Source: DSWT01 sp034433375 | GTDB taxonomy: Bacteria > Chloroflexota > Anaerolineae > B4-G1 > SLSP01 | Length of the DNA stretch: 42,341 nucleotides | Reading direction: 5' to 3' | Assembly: GCA_034433375.1 (NCBI GenBank) | Contig: DAOUAQ010000026.1 | Coordinates: 1 to 42,341, forward strand | Shown: one piece after another, positions 31,951 through 40,716 of the stretch | Layout of the letters: each line of letters begins with the position of its first letter | How positions within the stretch are numbered: the first letter of the stretch is position 1 | Translations under genes and position numbers: made by a program | The notes under the pieces: generated by a model | Databases searched by the model: none | What the model saw: the letters and a program-made list of their open reading frames with translations, nothing else | What the model was told of the DNA's origin: nothing

Positions 31951-33027
31951 TTAGTCACCATTGTTGTCGGGGCGGGCGAAAATCATCCGTCCCGCCGCGG
32001 TCTGCAGGATTTTGCTCACGGTCACATCAATGGTAGCGCCGATGTAGCGCATACCGTCTTCGACCACGACCATCGTGCCGTCGTCCAGGTAGCCGACGCC
32101 CTGGTTTTGCTCCTTGCCTTCCTGGAGCACGTGAATGGTGAAGCTTTCGCCGGGCAGCAGCACCGTTTTGACCGCATTTGCCAGTTCATTGACGTTGAGC
32201 ACCGTCACTGCCTGAAGCTCGGCGACCCGGTTCAGGTTATAGTCGTTGGTGAGGATGGCGCCACCCATTTCTTTCGCCAGGGCAATCAATTTGTCGTCCA
32301 CTTCGCGGACGCCCGGCATGTCGGCATCGGTGAGGCGCACCGGCACCGGGGATTCTTCTTGCAATTGGCGCAAGATTTCCAATCCCCGCCGTCCACGGTT
32401 CCGCCGCAGCGTATCGGAAGAGTCGGCAACGTGCTGCAACTCATTCAACACAAACAGCGGTACGACCAATTCTCCCTGGATAAAGCCGGTGCGACATATA
32501 TCGGCGATGCGCCCATCAATGATAACGCTGGTGTCGAGGAGCACCGCCGGTTTACATTGTTGCACCACCGGCGCTGCGGCAGGGACGAGGCTTTCTTTGG
32601 GGAAGATGCGCATCCGCAGCCCTTGCAACAAATCTGGACGCACTGTCGTCAGTGTTAGTCCGATATACCCGAAAGCGGCGGTGACAATAAATGGCAAAAA
32701 TTGCCCCAAAGGATTTGGTAAGAGCGACAATGGATAAGCCGCGATAGCGCCCAGTGCCAGCCCCAGGAACAGGCCAAAAGTCGCCGAAAAAATGATGTCA
32801 GCGGGAAGCTGTTGAATGGCGTGGCGAAACCGGTTGTAGGGTTTAAGTGTGATGCGCGGTGTGAAGATGAATCCCAAGACAGCGCCTAAAACGCCTCCGA
32901 AAATGGTTACATAAATGTGTATGGTTGTGGGAATGGCAGGAATTTGCACAATCTGCGCTGCGAGCGCTGCTCCGGCGGAGCCAAAGACAAAAATACCGAT
33001 GATGCGCAGGATAAGTGTTATTTGCAT
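31951..33027 (-). CDS. YacL-like membrane PIN/TRAM-domain protein
   Basis: The 358-residue protein has about four membrane helices in residues 1-130. A PIN nuclease domain follows, with acidic residues in VLLDTSVIIDGRIADI, VLNELQHVAD, DDKLIALAKE and ILTNDYNLNRVAEL. A C-terminal TRAM domain (VGYLDDGTMVVVEDGMRYIG) completes it. This is the YacL family of Firmicutes and relatives. The PIN acidic cluster looks intact, so RNase activity at the membrane is plausible; the target is unknown. The ATG follows GGAG. It is the first gene of the operon with cysS and rlmB. A hairpin with a U-run lies 33 nt upstream. Confidence 0.92.
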   Translation of the reverse strand: MQITLILRIIGIFVFGSAGAALAAQIVQIPAIPTTIHIYVTIFGGVLGAVLGFIFTPRITLKPYNRFRHAIQQLPADIIFSATFGLFLGLALGAIAAYPLSLLPNPLGQFLPFIVTAAFGYIGLTLTTVRPDLLQGLRMRIFPKESLVPAAAPVVQQCKPAVLLDTSVIIDGRIADICRTGFIQGELVVPLFVLNELQHVADSSDTLRRNRGRRGLEILRQLQEESPVPVRLTDADMPGVREVDDKLIALAKEMGGAILTNDYNLNRVAELQAVTVLNVNELANAVKTVLLPGESFTIHVLQEGKEQNQGVGYLDDGTMVVVEDGMRYIGATIDVTVSKILQTAAGRMIFARPDNNGD

Positions 33028-33047
33028 AATAATTTCTCCATAAGATC

Positions 33048-33081
33048 AAAAAAAATAATGGGCGACCGATACGGGCCGCCC
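33048..33081 (-). promoter_or_regulatory. Terminator-like hairpin in the yacL-cysS-rlmB leader
   Basis: On the minus strand GGGCGGCC (33081-33074) pairs with GGTCGCCC (33067-33060), including one G-U pair, around a 6-nt loop. It is followed by ATTATTTTTTTTG and then the yacL ribosome-binding site. The position suits attenuation, but no sensor domain such as a T-box is recognised upstream. It could equally be a dispersed palindrome. Confidence 0.5.
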
Positions 33082-33265
33082 TCTACATCATATCGCTTAT
33101 AAAGGTTCTATCATGGATTGATAGAGTGTTTTGTAGTGCGTTCTGTATTGGAGTGAGGGGTCTTTTTTGAATCTCACGTTTTGATCCACTATGTCAGCAT
33201 AAATAAATGCGTACTGCACCCGTTTGTATTTGATCTTAGCACAGTCAGAAGAAAAGTCAAAAATG

Positions 33266-33293
33266 TTGACATTCTCCGAATTTTGGATATATT
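33266..33293 (+). promoter_or_regulatory. Promoter of the LysW-like gene
   Basis: TTGACA (33266-33271), a 16-nt spacer and TATATT (33288-33293) lie about 35 nt upstream of the start codon. The rest of the 300-bp divergent gap (33028-33328) is AT-rich with no gene seen. Confidence 0.75.
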
Positions 33294-33328
33294 GAAGGTT
33301 AAGATGTCATTTTCACAGGAGCAGAAAA

Positions 33329-33577
33329 ATGGCTAGATGTCCGGAATGTAACGCTAAGTTAGTGGTCGCCCCAGATTTAGAGCGATGGGATCGTATCTTC
33401 TGTGAGGCTTGCGGTATTGAGTTAGAGGTCGTTGATGTAAACCCGCTGGAACTGGAAGCGGTTTACGACTTCGAGGACGATGACAATGCTTTGGATGAAC
33501 TCGAGGAAGATGAGGAAGACCTGGAGTGGGACGACGAAGCTGACGACGATGAAGAAGAGGAAGAAGAAGAGTGGTAG
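33329..33577 (+). CDS. LysW-like zinc-ribbon protein with long acidic tail
   Basis: The 82-residue protein starts MARCPECNAKLVV and has a four-Cys ribbon (Cys4, Cys7, Cys25, Cys28) followed by ELEVVDVNPLELEAV. That layout is the same as in LysW, the amino-group carrier of lysine/arginine synthesis in Thermus and relatives. LysW ends in EDWGE, with the terminal Glu as attachment point; here residues 49-81 form a much longer run of Asp/Glu and the chain ends in Trp without a following Gly-Glu. A carrier role is therefore doubtful. No lys/arg biosynthesis gene is nearby. Ribosome-binding site: AGGAG. The gene is monocistronic, with its own promoter and terminator. Confidence 0.8.
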   Translation: MARCPECNAKLVVAPDLERWDRIFCEACGIELEVVDVNPLELEAVYDFEDDDNALDELEEDEEDLEWDDEADDDEEEEEEEW

Positions 33578-33626
33578 TCACGCTGAAACTTACATCGTGA
33601 GTCATGCCGTGACATTGTCTCTAATG

Positions 33627-33662
33627 AAAAACAGGCCATCGAAATCTCGATGGCCTGTTTTT
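33627..33662. terminator. Bidirectional intrinsic terminator
   Basis: A perfect 16-bp inverted repeat, AAAAACAGGCCATCGA and TCGATGGCCTGTTTTT, surrounds a 4-nt loop. U-runs are present on either strand. It serves both the LysW-like gene (plus) and the LysM gene (minus). Confidence 0.93.
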
Positions 33663-33678
33663 AGTGGATTTGTTGCCC

Positions 33679-35301
33679 CTACATTGAACGCCGCGAGAGG
33701 AAGAAAAGCACGCCCACCGCTATCGCCAGGATGAGAACGATGATGCCGGTGATGCGCAGTACCGTGTTGAGCACTTTGGTGACGCCGCCGGTCTTTTCGT
33801 CGCCCTTGTCACCAGCCGTGGTCGTTGCCGTTGCGTTGGGATTCTCCTGTGGGGTCTTCGGGCTGGAGCCGGCGCTCTCATCCCGCACGTAGCCCAGGTT
33901 CAGCGAAGAAACCTGTCCTGCGTTGAGGGGGATATTCCATTGCCCCGCATCGGTCAGCTTGTATCCCGGAGGAGCAGTGTGACGCAGAATGTAGTTCCCC
34001 GGTTCGAGGTCCTGGAAACAGTAGGGTTCGCTGATGCCGTCGGTCTTGTATGTCCCTGCCGGGCCAGCCATGCCGACCAGGTTGACTTCCGCATTCGGCA
34101 ACGCCATTTCGCCGCCATCGGCCTGGCGGAACATATCATTGTTCGCGTCATAGTAGGCCAACACACAGAGCGATGCCTTATTGCCGGTAGGCGCAGCCGG
34201 GAGTCCTCCACTGGCGGGCGGTTGGGTGGCCTCTGGCGTTGCCGGCGTCTCCGGTGTAGTCTGCGGTTGTGGGGTGGCTGTGGGCGCAGACGCCGGAGTG
34301 CCGGAGATGATCACTTCCTGCCCGATGGAGAGGAAGTCGTTGATGACGGTTCCCGCGTTGAGACGGCGTAGTTCATTCAAATCCACGCCATATTCGATGG
34401 CGAGGCCAAACATTGTATCGCCGGCGACAACGATATGCACGATGGCGCCATCAGGACGCGGCGTCGGAGTGTTCTGCGGTACGACGGCAGTGGGCGGAGC
34501 CGCGGATGTCGGGGGCGGCGGTTGTGGCGTCGGCGTCGAGGGCGTACCCTGGGAGACCACCTTCAAGCTCATATTGTCCGTGTATGCATCGTTGTGCTTG
34601 TTGGGCCACTTCCCGTAGAACTGCGTGAAGAACGTGACCGCGCCGCTCGCACCGACAGTGGTCTGAACCGGCCCGACGATCCCGTACTTGTCATAGTGAT
34701 AGTAGGCCTGACTCCACACGATGTTGGAGCTGAAAGGATCCGTCCCGCCGTTAGGATCAATGCCTACGCGGAAATAAAAAGCATACGGGTCGCCGCAGGA
34801 TGTGACCGTATCCTCGCCGCAAGACCACGCGTGCGCGGCGTAAGAGGCTTCGACCACGGTGCCGGGCGCGACGTTGCGCACAACCTGGTAGTAGCCGGCG
34901 TTTTGTTTTCTGAAGAAAGTGAAACACATGCCGGCGTAATAGCCCTGGTAAATTCGCACGGGGCTTTGATTGAACGGGGCTTCATTGGGGATGACTTTGC
35001 ACTCCGGTCGCCCGAAATCGCCTTCCTGCCACCATGTTACCCATCCTTCGGGCGTAAAAATCTCGCCGTACTGCACGCCAGTGAAAGTGTCACGGGTCCA
35101 GTTGTTATAGTTGGGTAACGCGTTGTCTACAGGTTTGCCGATCCCTTCAAAGCCTGGATTCACCAGCAAGTTCGTGCCGATTTCCTGGCGCAGGGGACTC
35201 TGCTCCTCGCGCGCGGCTGCCAGCGGGACCAGGATCAGAGTGGACAAGGTCAGCACTAGCAGCAACAGTGCTCCTAATCCTTTCAACCTTTTCGATTTCA
35301 T
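33679..35301 (-). CDS. Secreted LysM surface protein with C-terminal membrane anchor
   Basis: The 540-residue protein has a signal peptide (about 1-30). An N-terminal beta-sandwich-like region follows, opening NLLVNPGFEGIG, a form seen in carbohydrate-binding-like modules. Next are a Pro/Thr-rich linker, a LysM domain (VAGDTMFGLAIEYGVDLNEL onward), a second Thr/Pro linker, and a prealbumin/SdrD-B-like domain (ANNDMFRQADGGEMALPNAE, then PPGYKLTD). A final membrane helix ends in SRRSM. The LysM suggests peptidoglycan or glycan binding and the tail a membrane anchor, so a cell-surface role is likely. It stands alone between a strong promoter and a bidirectional terminator. Confidence 0.88.
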   Translation of the reverse strand: MKSKRLKGLGALLLLVLTLSTLILVPLAAAREEQSPLRQEIGTNLLVNPGFEGIGKPVDNALPNYNNWTRDTFTGVQYGEIFTPEGWVTWWQEGDFGRPECKVIPNEAPFNQSPVRIYQGYYAGMCFTFFRKQNAGYYQVVRNVAPGTVVEASYAAHAWSCGEDTVTSCGDPYAFYFRVGIDPNGGTDPFSSNIVWSQAYYHYDKYGIVGPVQTTVGASGAVTFFTQFYGKWPNKHNDAYTDNMSLKVVSQGTPSTPTPQPPPPTSAAPPTAVVPQNTPTPRPDGAIVHIVVAGDTMFGLAIEYGVDLNELRRLNAGTVINDFLSIGQEVIISGTPASAPTATPQPQTTPETPATPEATQPPASGGLPAAPTGNKASLCVLAYYDANNDMFRQADGGEMALPNAEVNLVGMAGPAGTYKTDGISEPYCFQDLEPGNYILRHTAPPGYKLTDAGQWNIPLNAGQVSSLNLGYVRDESAGSSPKTPQENPNATATTTAGDKGDEKTGGVTKVLNTVLRITGIIVLILAIAVGVLFFLSRRSM

Positions 35302-35440
35302 CGGTTTGTGCCTCCTTATTTTACTTACAGCACAGAATATGGATGCTTTCGCTCATTGCCTCTATAAAGAACATAACCGCCAGCGTTGAAGTTGTGTCAG
35401 CGCCGGCGGCATAAGATGAACGATGCATCGAACACGGAAA

Positions 35441-35468
35441 ATTATAACATAGCGATAAGTGTTGTCAA
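35441..35468 (-). promoter_or_regulatory. Strong promoter of the LysM surface-protein gene
   Basis: Minus-strand TTGACA (35468-35463), a 16-nt spacer and TATAAT (35446-35441) match both consensus hexamers perfectly. It lies about 140 nt upstream of the start codon. Confidence 0.85.
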
Positions 35469-35483
35469 CCATATTTCAATCTA

Positions 35484-37019
35484 TCAAAAATCCATCACAA
35501 GTTGATAGAGCTTGCCTGTCTCCCATTGTACACGCAATTCCCAATGGGGGTTTGCGTCCCCTGCATAGAAGCCTGCCAATGGCTTGGGATGGTTGGCGTC
35601 CAAAAGCAGCCAACACGCTCCGTAACGTCGCGCGACTTCAGCGGCGGTATCCGCATCTTCATTGGGTGCCATCAGCGCCGGGATGCGGGAGGTGTACCAA
35701 AAGTTCGGCGGGCTTCCCACCAACACCGGGCACGCGGCTGGATCGTGTTCGGTCAGCCAGGCAGCGGCTTGCGTGTAGAGCACATTGACCTGTCGCCATG
35801 CCAGCAGTTTGGGCGAGGTTGTTATGCCGCTCAACGCCACTGCCAGCAGCACGAATCCCCATAAGAAGACGCGCTGCGCCTGCGGAATGTTCCATCTGCG
35901 TTTGTTGCCGATCCACGCCACGGCGCGTTCGATCCCGACGAGGGCTGCCGTCACGATAAAGGGCAGCAGCGCCCCCGCGCTGTGGAAGAGTCCGCCGCGC
36001 GGGCCGGGAAAACTGAAGGCGAAGGTCATCGCGGCGAAGAGCAACAGCAGATAGCTCCACGCCAATACGAAGGCCGGGGATTTTCGCAGGCGCCATCCGC
36101 CGACGATGGCGAAGGGCCACAGGAAAATGTAGCCGACCACGGCGAGCAGCGTGCGCAAGTTCCAGGCCAGGGCATCCCATTTTGACTGGACGATGGCCGA
36201 CCAGCCCCATTCCAGGTAGCTGCGCAGACTGAGTTCGCACTGATAGCAGAAGATGTCGTCGTAATTCGTCAGCCAGAGGGTCTGCGTGCCGCCAGTGGGC
36301 AGCCAGGTGCCGCGTGTGCGCAGGTTGAAGATCAGCCAGGGCGCCAGGACCAGGAGTGTGATTGCGCCTGTCGTCGCCAGACCTTTGCCGTCGCGCCGCA
36401 GCACCGGCAAGATGAGCGCCAGCGCGACGAGCAGCAAGCCGTCGGAGCGAGTGAGGTAGGCCAGCACGGCAGTCGCGGCGGCGAGCGCGGCCCAACGCGC
36501 GGCGCGGCTTTCCCAATAGCGCCCACCAGCCCACAACGTCAGCGCGCCGCACAGCGCGAACGGCGCGAACGTCTCCGGCAGTGTCCAGAAGGGGAAGAAG
36601 TATACGCTGAACGTCAGCAGCAGCCCCGCCGCCCAGAAGTATGCGCGCCGCCCACTGACCGTCCAGGCAATGTGCGCGCCGAAGACCGCCAGCAGCGCCG
36701 AGAGGACGACAAATGGGATTTGGGCCGCGAAGAACGAGGGGCTGAGCATCCAGAAGGGTGCGACCAGCAGGGAAGGAAGTGGCATCCAGTAGCCAAAAGC
36801 CGGATGAGGCAGCCCATCTGGGTTGTCGAGGTAGTTCCAGAGGTAAGGTTCGGTCGCGCCTGCGCCTTCGGCCAGCCGTAGCCCTTGCACGGTGTAGTAG
36901 GCCGTGTCCATGTACCCCGGCTCGCGGATCAAGGCGGCGACGATCAGCCGGACGGCGCAAGCGCCCAGGAAGAGCCAGAGGTAAGCGCGCAGGTTTTTAT
37001 TTCCAGGTGTAGAGGACAT
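35484..37019 (-). CDS. GT-C-type membrane glycosyltransferase-like protein 1
   Basis: The 511-residue polytopic protein has roughly ten or more hydrophobic segments. The first external loop contains REPGYMDTAYYTVQG, with Asp38 in the position of the catalytic acidic motif of GT-C (GT39/ArnT/PMT-like) enzymes, which use polyprenyl-phosphate sugars. A soluble C-terminal part includes CPVLVGSPPNFWYTSRIPAL. The acceptor is unknown. The first 23 bases overlap the end of the upstream membrane gene, so the two are probably coupled. It is the last of four consecutive genes of similar design. Confidence 0.78.
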   Translation of the reverse strand: MSSTPGNKNLRAYLWLFLGACAVRLIVAALIREPGYMDTAYYTVQGLRLAEGAGATEPYLWNYLDNPDGLPHPAFGYWMPLPSLLVAPFWMLSPSFFAAQIPFVVLSALLAVFGAHIAWTVSGRRAYFWAAGLLLTFSVYFFPFWTLPETFAPFALCGALTLWAGGRYWESRAARWAALAAATAVLAYLTRSDGLLLVALALILPVLRRDGKGLATTGAITLLVLAPWLIFNLRTRGTWLPTGGTQTLWLTNYDDIFCYQCELSLRSYLEWGWSAIVQSKWDALAWNLRTLLAVVGYIFLWPFAIVGGWRLRKSPAFVLAWSYLLLLFAAMTFAFSFPGPRGGLFHSAGALLPFIVTAALVGIERAVAWIGNKRRWNIPQAQRVFLWGFVLLAVALSGITTSPKLLAWRQVNVLYTQAAAWLTEHDPAACPVLVGSPPNFWYTSRIPALMAPNEDADTAAEVARRYGACWLLLDANHPKPLAGFYAGDANPHWELRVQWETGKLYQLVMDF

Positions 37020-39015
37020 AGGTATCTATCTCCATCACGGGAACGGTCAGGGTCTCCAGGAATTCATCCAGCGCCAGCCCGCTTTCTGCCGAGAGTGCGG
37101 GATATTGTTCGGGCGACTGGCGCACAAAATTCATGCCGCGCGTGGACAGCAGGATATGCGTGATCCCTTCCGTTTTCAGAGCGTTGGCGATGGCTTCGGG
37201 AGTGCCGTATTGATGACACAAGTGCGCCCAACGGTCGAGGATGGCGTCGGGTTGGGTGGAAGTGGGCGCATAGTAGGATCGCGGTTCCCACAGCAGCAGT
37301 GTTTGGCTGTTCGGCGGCAGCGTGTCGAGGGCTTGCATCGCCAGCCAGTGTGATCCCATAACGCGCTCCAGGTAGGCTTCGCGGGTTTCGGCGCCCATTA
37401 AATAGCGGGCGGGATTGAACATCGTGATCTCAGTGACCTGGTACACCACATTTCCCAACAGCAGCAGGCCAATACATAACTTGAGGAAATTGTAAAGCGA
37501 GAGCGCGCCGATTCTGGCTTCGCGCGTGGATATAAGGGCGGCTGTGGCAAGCCATCCATACACGACCAATGCGGGAAGCAGCAGACGGCTCTGGAACAAT
37601 CCCCGTGTGTGCAAGACGCCCCAAACCCAACTGGCGGCGTGCGCGCCTCCCAGGGTGGTCACAGCCAGCCAGACCCAGCGTTGATTTGATGATCTCCTGA
37701 GATTTTTTACTACCCAACTGATGACCAGGGGCGCCATGATAAGCCACAGTGGACCGGTGCGCCCATCGTAGAAATTCATGTCGCGGATGCCCTGGGTGAG
37801 CACCAGGGGCAATAAGAGCGTCGCGCGCCAATTCCCCCACAAACCACTGCCGGCGTCTTCGTACCATGTCATGCGGAACGCATCCCATTCGGCGCCGCCC
37901 CAGAGAAAGGGATATGCGGGATTGCCGGTCAGGACGAGGTTTTTGATTAACCACGGCAGCCCGCCGAGAATGCCGCCGAGCACATACCCCAGGATCGCGC
38001 GCCGCGCAGTGGGTCGCCGGGTGGCAAGGTTGTAAACAATCACCAGCCCTAATCCCACGATGGGCCAGAGCACGGCGGTGTACTTCACGCCGGTCGCAAG
38101 CCCGCTCACCAGTCCGGCGAGCACGTACCACGCGGCGTCTTTCTGTCTGGCGAAAGTTTCTGCCAGCAACGCAGTTTCGGCGGTCACAAACAGCGTGAGG
38201 AACAGGTCCGTGTAGGCCCATCCGGCGAGCACGGCGGTCATCGGCATCGCCAGCAGGAACAGCAGCGACCACGAAACTGCTTCACGTCCCAGGAACCTGC
38301 GGGTAAACCACGCCACCCATCCCATGAGCAAAATCAAGGCCCACCAATGCAGTAACTTGGCCGTCAGATCGTTGCCCAAGAGCATCGCTTGCAGGTAGAG
38401 CGATTCCCCGAACCAGGGGAAGTTGAAGTGCGGCGTGTAGCGTCCCATCCAGCCGATGCGTCCGGCTTCTATGGCTAGTTTTGGCCCGGTGAGGTGGTAA
38501 AAAAGGCCGTCAAAGTCGGTGGGGGGGAGTAATGCGGCGAGAAAAGGAATTCCCACGGTGATGAGCGTATAGATCTGTCCCCAACGGCCCAGACTGGCGA
38601 ACCACCTGGGGAGCGACTGCGCCAGGTGTTTGAGCACGCCGACGGCGCGCCGCCACCCGATCAGCCAGCTTACCATCAGAACGCCTGATGCTCCCCACCA
38701 GGTCGCGCCACCGAGCAGACCGACGACCAGCATAGCGACGCTGACCAATCCCAGGCCCGTGGTTGCGGCTAACAGGAATGGCGTCAAGGCATCGTGTGAG
38801 GGGATTTTCAGCCAGCGGAGCAGTCCGAGACCGGCAGAGAGGCCGCCGCCGGCGATAGCGAGCAGCGTCACGATGGCGCGGGCAAATGATGCCCACGCGC
38901 TTAATTGCGCAGCGGTGAATGGACGTTGCTGGGGCACAATGTAGAAGGCGCTGGCTACAAAGGCTATCCACACCAGGAAAAGGGCAATTCCGATCCAGGT
39001 ATATCGTCTTGTCAT
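36997..39015 (-). CDS. GT-C-type membrane glycosyltransferase-like protein 2
   Basis: The 672 residues form about thirteen or more membrane helices. An acidic motif, PPTDFDGLFYHL, occurs at about residue 164 in an external loop, typical of GT-C catalytic sites, and is followed by FNFPWFGESLYLQA, a pattern seen in GT39-like enzymes. The C-terminal soluble part contains SQTLLLWEPRSYY and THILLSTRGMN. The substrate is unknown. The start follows AAAGGAAA. It overlaps the next gene by 23 bp and lies 57 bp after the preceding one, within the same run of membrane proteins. Confidence 0.8.
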   Translation of the reverse strand: MTRRYTWIGIALFLVWIAFVASAFYIVPQQRPFTAAQLSAWASFARAIVTLLAIAGGGLSAGLGLLRWLKIPSHDALTPFLLAATTGLGLVSVAMLVVGLLGGATWWGASGVLMVSWLIGWRRAVGVLKHLAQSLPRWFASLGRWGQIYTLITVGIPFLAALLPPTDFDGLFYHLTGPKLAIEAGRIGWMGRYTPHFNFPWFGESLYLQAMLLGNDLTAKLLHWWALILLMGWVAWFTRRFLGREAVSWSLLFLLAMPMTAVLAGWAYTDLFLTLFVTAETALLAETFARQKDAAWYVLAGLVSGLATGVKYTAVLWPIVGLGLVIVYNLATRRPTARRAILGYVLGGILGGLPWLIKNLVLTGNPAYPFLWGGAEWDAFRMTWYEDAGSGLWGNWRATLLLPLVLTQGIRDMNFYDGRTGPLWLIMAPLVISWVVKNLRRSSNQRWVWLAVTTLGGAHAASWVWGVLHTRGLFQSRLLLPALVVYGWLATAALISTREARIGALSLYNFLKLCIGLLLLGNVVYQVTEITMFNPARYLMGAETREAYLERVMGSHWLAMQALDTLPPNSQTLLLWEPRSYYAPTSTQPDAILDRWAHLCHQYGTPEAIANALKTEGITHILLSTRGMNFVRQSPEQYPALSAESGLALDEFLETLTVPVMEIDTYVLYTWK

Positions 39016-39072
39016 TCGCGTTTCCTTTGGGTGCTGCCCGGTGATCGCTGACGGCTCACTGCGCGATGCGCA

Positions 39073-40698
39073 TCATGGTACAGTATAAACGCTTATATCA
39101 TCTTGTTCAACGACGAGCATCCAGTCTGCTGGCGGCGCAAAAGCAAGTTCACACGGCAAAGTTTCGGCGTCAGAAGTGAGAATGTGGGTCGGGTGGTACT
39201 TTCGCAACAAGGTGTCACGTTCCACGGCGGAGAGAATGCCGCTGAAGAAATCGCGTATCTCCTCGCGGCGCTTTTCCACGTTTAGTGTGGCCCCGGCGTG
39301 CCCAAGCACGACGCGCCCGCGAATCTCACCGGCCAGGAGATTGCCCGGCTCTTCGCAGGTGAGGACGGTCACGGCTTCTCCCTGGGCGTCCAGGTACGCG
39401 GCTGCGGTGGCCAGCGCGCGCGGTTGAAAGACGGCGTAGGGCGTCGGCCCGCTGCCCAGGTGTGACATCACATAGGCGCTGTAGAACATAAGATTTTGTC
39501 CCCACAAACAGAGAACAAGGACGACGCTGCCGATGACGCGGACGAGTCTCCGCCGCCACCATTGGCGTACCTGGCGCCGCCCGGCAATCCAACGCCATCC
39601 CACCACGGCCAGGATCGCCAGCATGGGAGCCAATCCCAGGGAGAATCGGCGTTGGTAGGTCACGGGAATGTAGCCTAGCAGAACGACGACGATAGCGTAG
39701 AAAGGCGCAAAGCGCGCAGCCGGTCGCGTGCGCCATAGATGCGCCGCCCCGATGATGGCGAGAAGCCCCATCACGCCGTAACCCACCAAAACTACATCAG
39801 GCGGAAATGAAATCTGGTAATTTTGGCTCCCGTAAGCCTTCCCCCAAAAGGGGTCCTGGGAAAAGGTCAGGAGGTTATACGCGAACAGCGGCAGCGCGGT
39901 CGAGCCTATCGCCAGGAGCGGGAGCGCCTCGCGCCACAGGACGCGCCGCGCCTGGGCTGACCGGACAATCCACCAAAGGCCAAGCGGCAGCAGCAACGTG
40001 GGCAGGCTGAAGGGGTTGAGCAATCCCAGGAGTGCGACGGGAAGGATGTAGGACAGGATAAATCGCCCGGCAGAGCAACGCTCCCCGGTTTCCCATTGTC
40101 TGTACACCGTTGCTGCGCAGATTAACAAGAGGGCTAAGGCCAGCGGCAGATGTGGGGCAGCGGCGAAGAGCAGGAAGGTGTTGACCTCGGGCCGGTTGAA
40201 GGCGTTTTGGTAGCGATCGAGGATTGTAGCCGCCGGGACGAGCGCCTTGCCGACAGAGATCAACCAGGCCGGACCGACGGACAACGTCAGCAAAAGCGCG
40301 AGTTTGCGATCACGTACCTCGGGCAAGAAGGCGGCCGCACAGACGTAGAGCGCGCAGGCCAGCATCACAATCGCCAGGGCAGAAGTCAGCGCGTATGGCA
40401 ATTCGATGGGCAGGCGCAACCAGCGCGCCACGTGGCCGAGAGCGACGTATAACGGATATTGCAGGATAGGTTTGTGCGGTTCTGGCGTAAAACGGTTGAC
40501 GATCAACCACGCGCCGTCGTAGCCCTGCGCCATCGCCGAGCGGTACTGCGTATAGTCGCCGCCGTAGGCCCACGTTTTGTAGAACTGCCATCCTTCCGGC
40601 GGCGCGAGCCAGGCCCACGCCACAGGCGCCGCCAGCAGTATGATGAAGGCCGCGGCGCAGAGTGCCACCCAGCGCCATTCTTGCTTTGTCACCACCAC
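39073..40698 (-). CDS. Polytopic membrane protein, GT-C-like 3
   Basis: The 541-residue protein has about ten to twelve hydrophobic segments. The first external loop has AYGGDYTQYRSAMAQGYDGAW with acidic Asp48, reminiscent of GT-C enzymes, and later NAFNRPEVNTF. The C-terminal soluble part contains AVTVLTCEEPGNLLAGEI and PTHILTSDAETLPC, resembling the ends of neighbouring genes (a short Rossmann-like tail with HIL or WVI motifs). I cannot name a substrate or confirm glycosyltransferase activity. It lies 18 bp after the upstream gene. Confidence 0.7.
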   Translation of the reverse strand: MVVTKQEWRWVALCAAAFIILLAAPVAWAWLAPPEGWQFYKTWAYGGDYTQYRSAMAQGYDGAWLIVNRFTPEPHKPILQYPLYVALGHVARWLRLPIELPYALTSALAIVMLACALYVCAAAFLPEVRDRKLALLLTLSVGPAWLISVGKALVPAATILDRYQNAFNRPEVNTFLLFAAAPHLPLALALLLICAATVYRQWETGERCSAGRFILSYILPVALLGLLNPFSLPTLLLPLGLWWIVRSAQARRVLWREALPLLAIGSTALPLFAYNLLTFSQDPFWGKAYGSQNYQISFPPDVVLVGYGVMGLLAIIGAAHLWRTRPAARFAPFYAIVVVLLGYIPVTYQRRFSLGLAPMLAILAVVGWRWIAGRRQVRQWWRRRLVRVIGSVVLVLCLWGQNLMFYSAYVMSHLGSGPTPYAVFQPRALATAAAYLDAQGEAVTVLTCEEPGNLLAGEIRGRVVLGHAGATLNVEKRREEIRDFFSGILSAVERDTLLRKYHPTHILTSDAETLPCELAFAPPADWMLVVEQDDISVYTVP

Positions 40699-40716
40699 GC
40701 AGACCTCGCTACAAGG

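Noticed and set aside
33028..33328. T-box riboswitch controlling the cysS operon
   Set aside because: No GGTGGNACCGCG-like T-box sequence or stem I layout was found despite the terminator-like hairpin.
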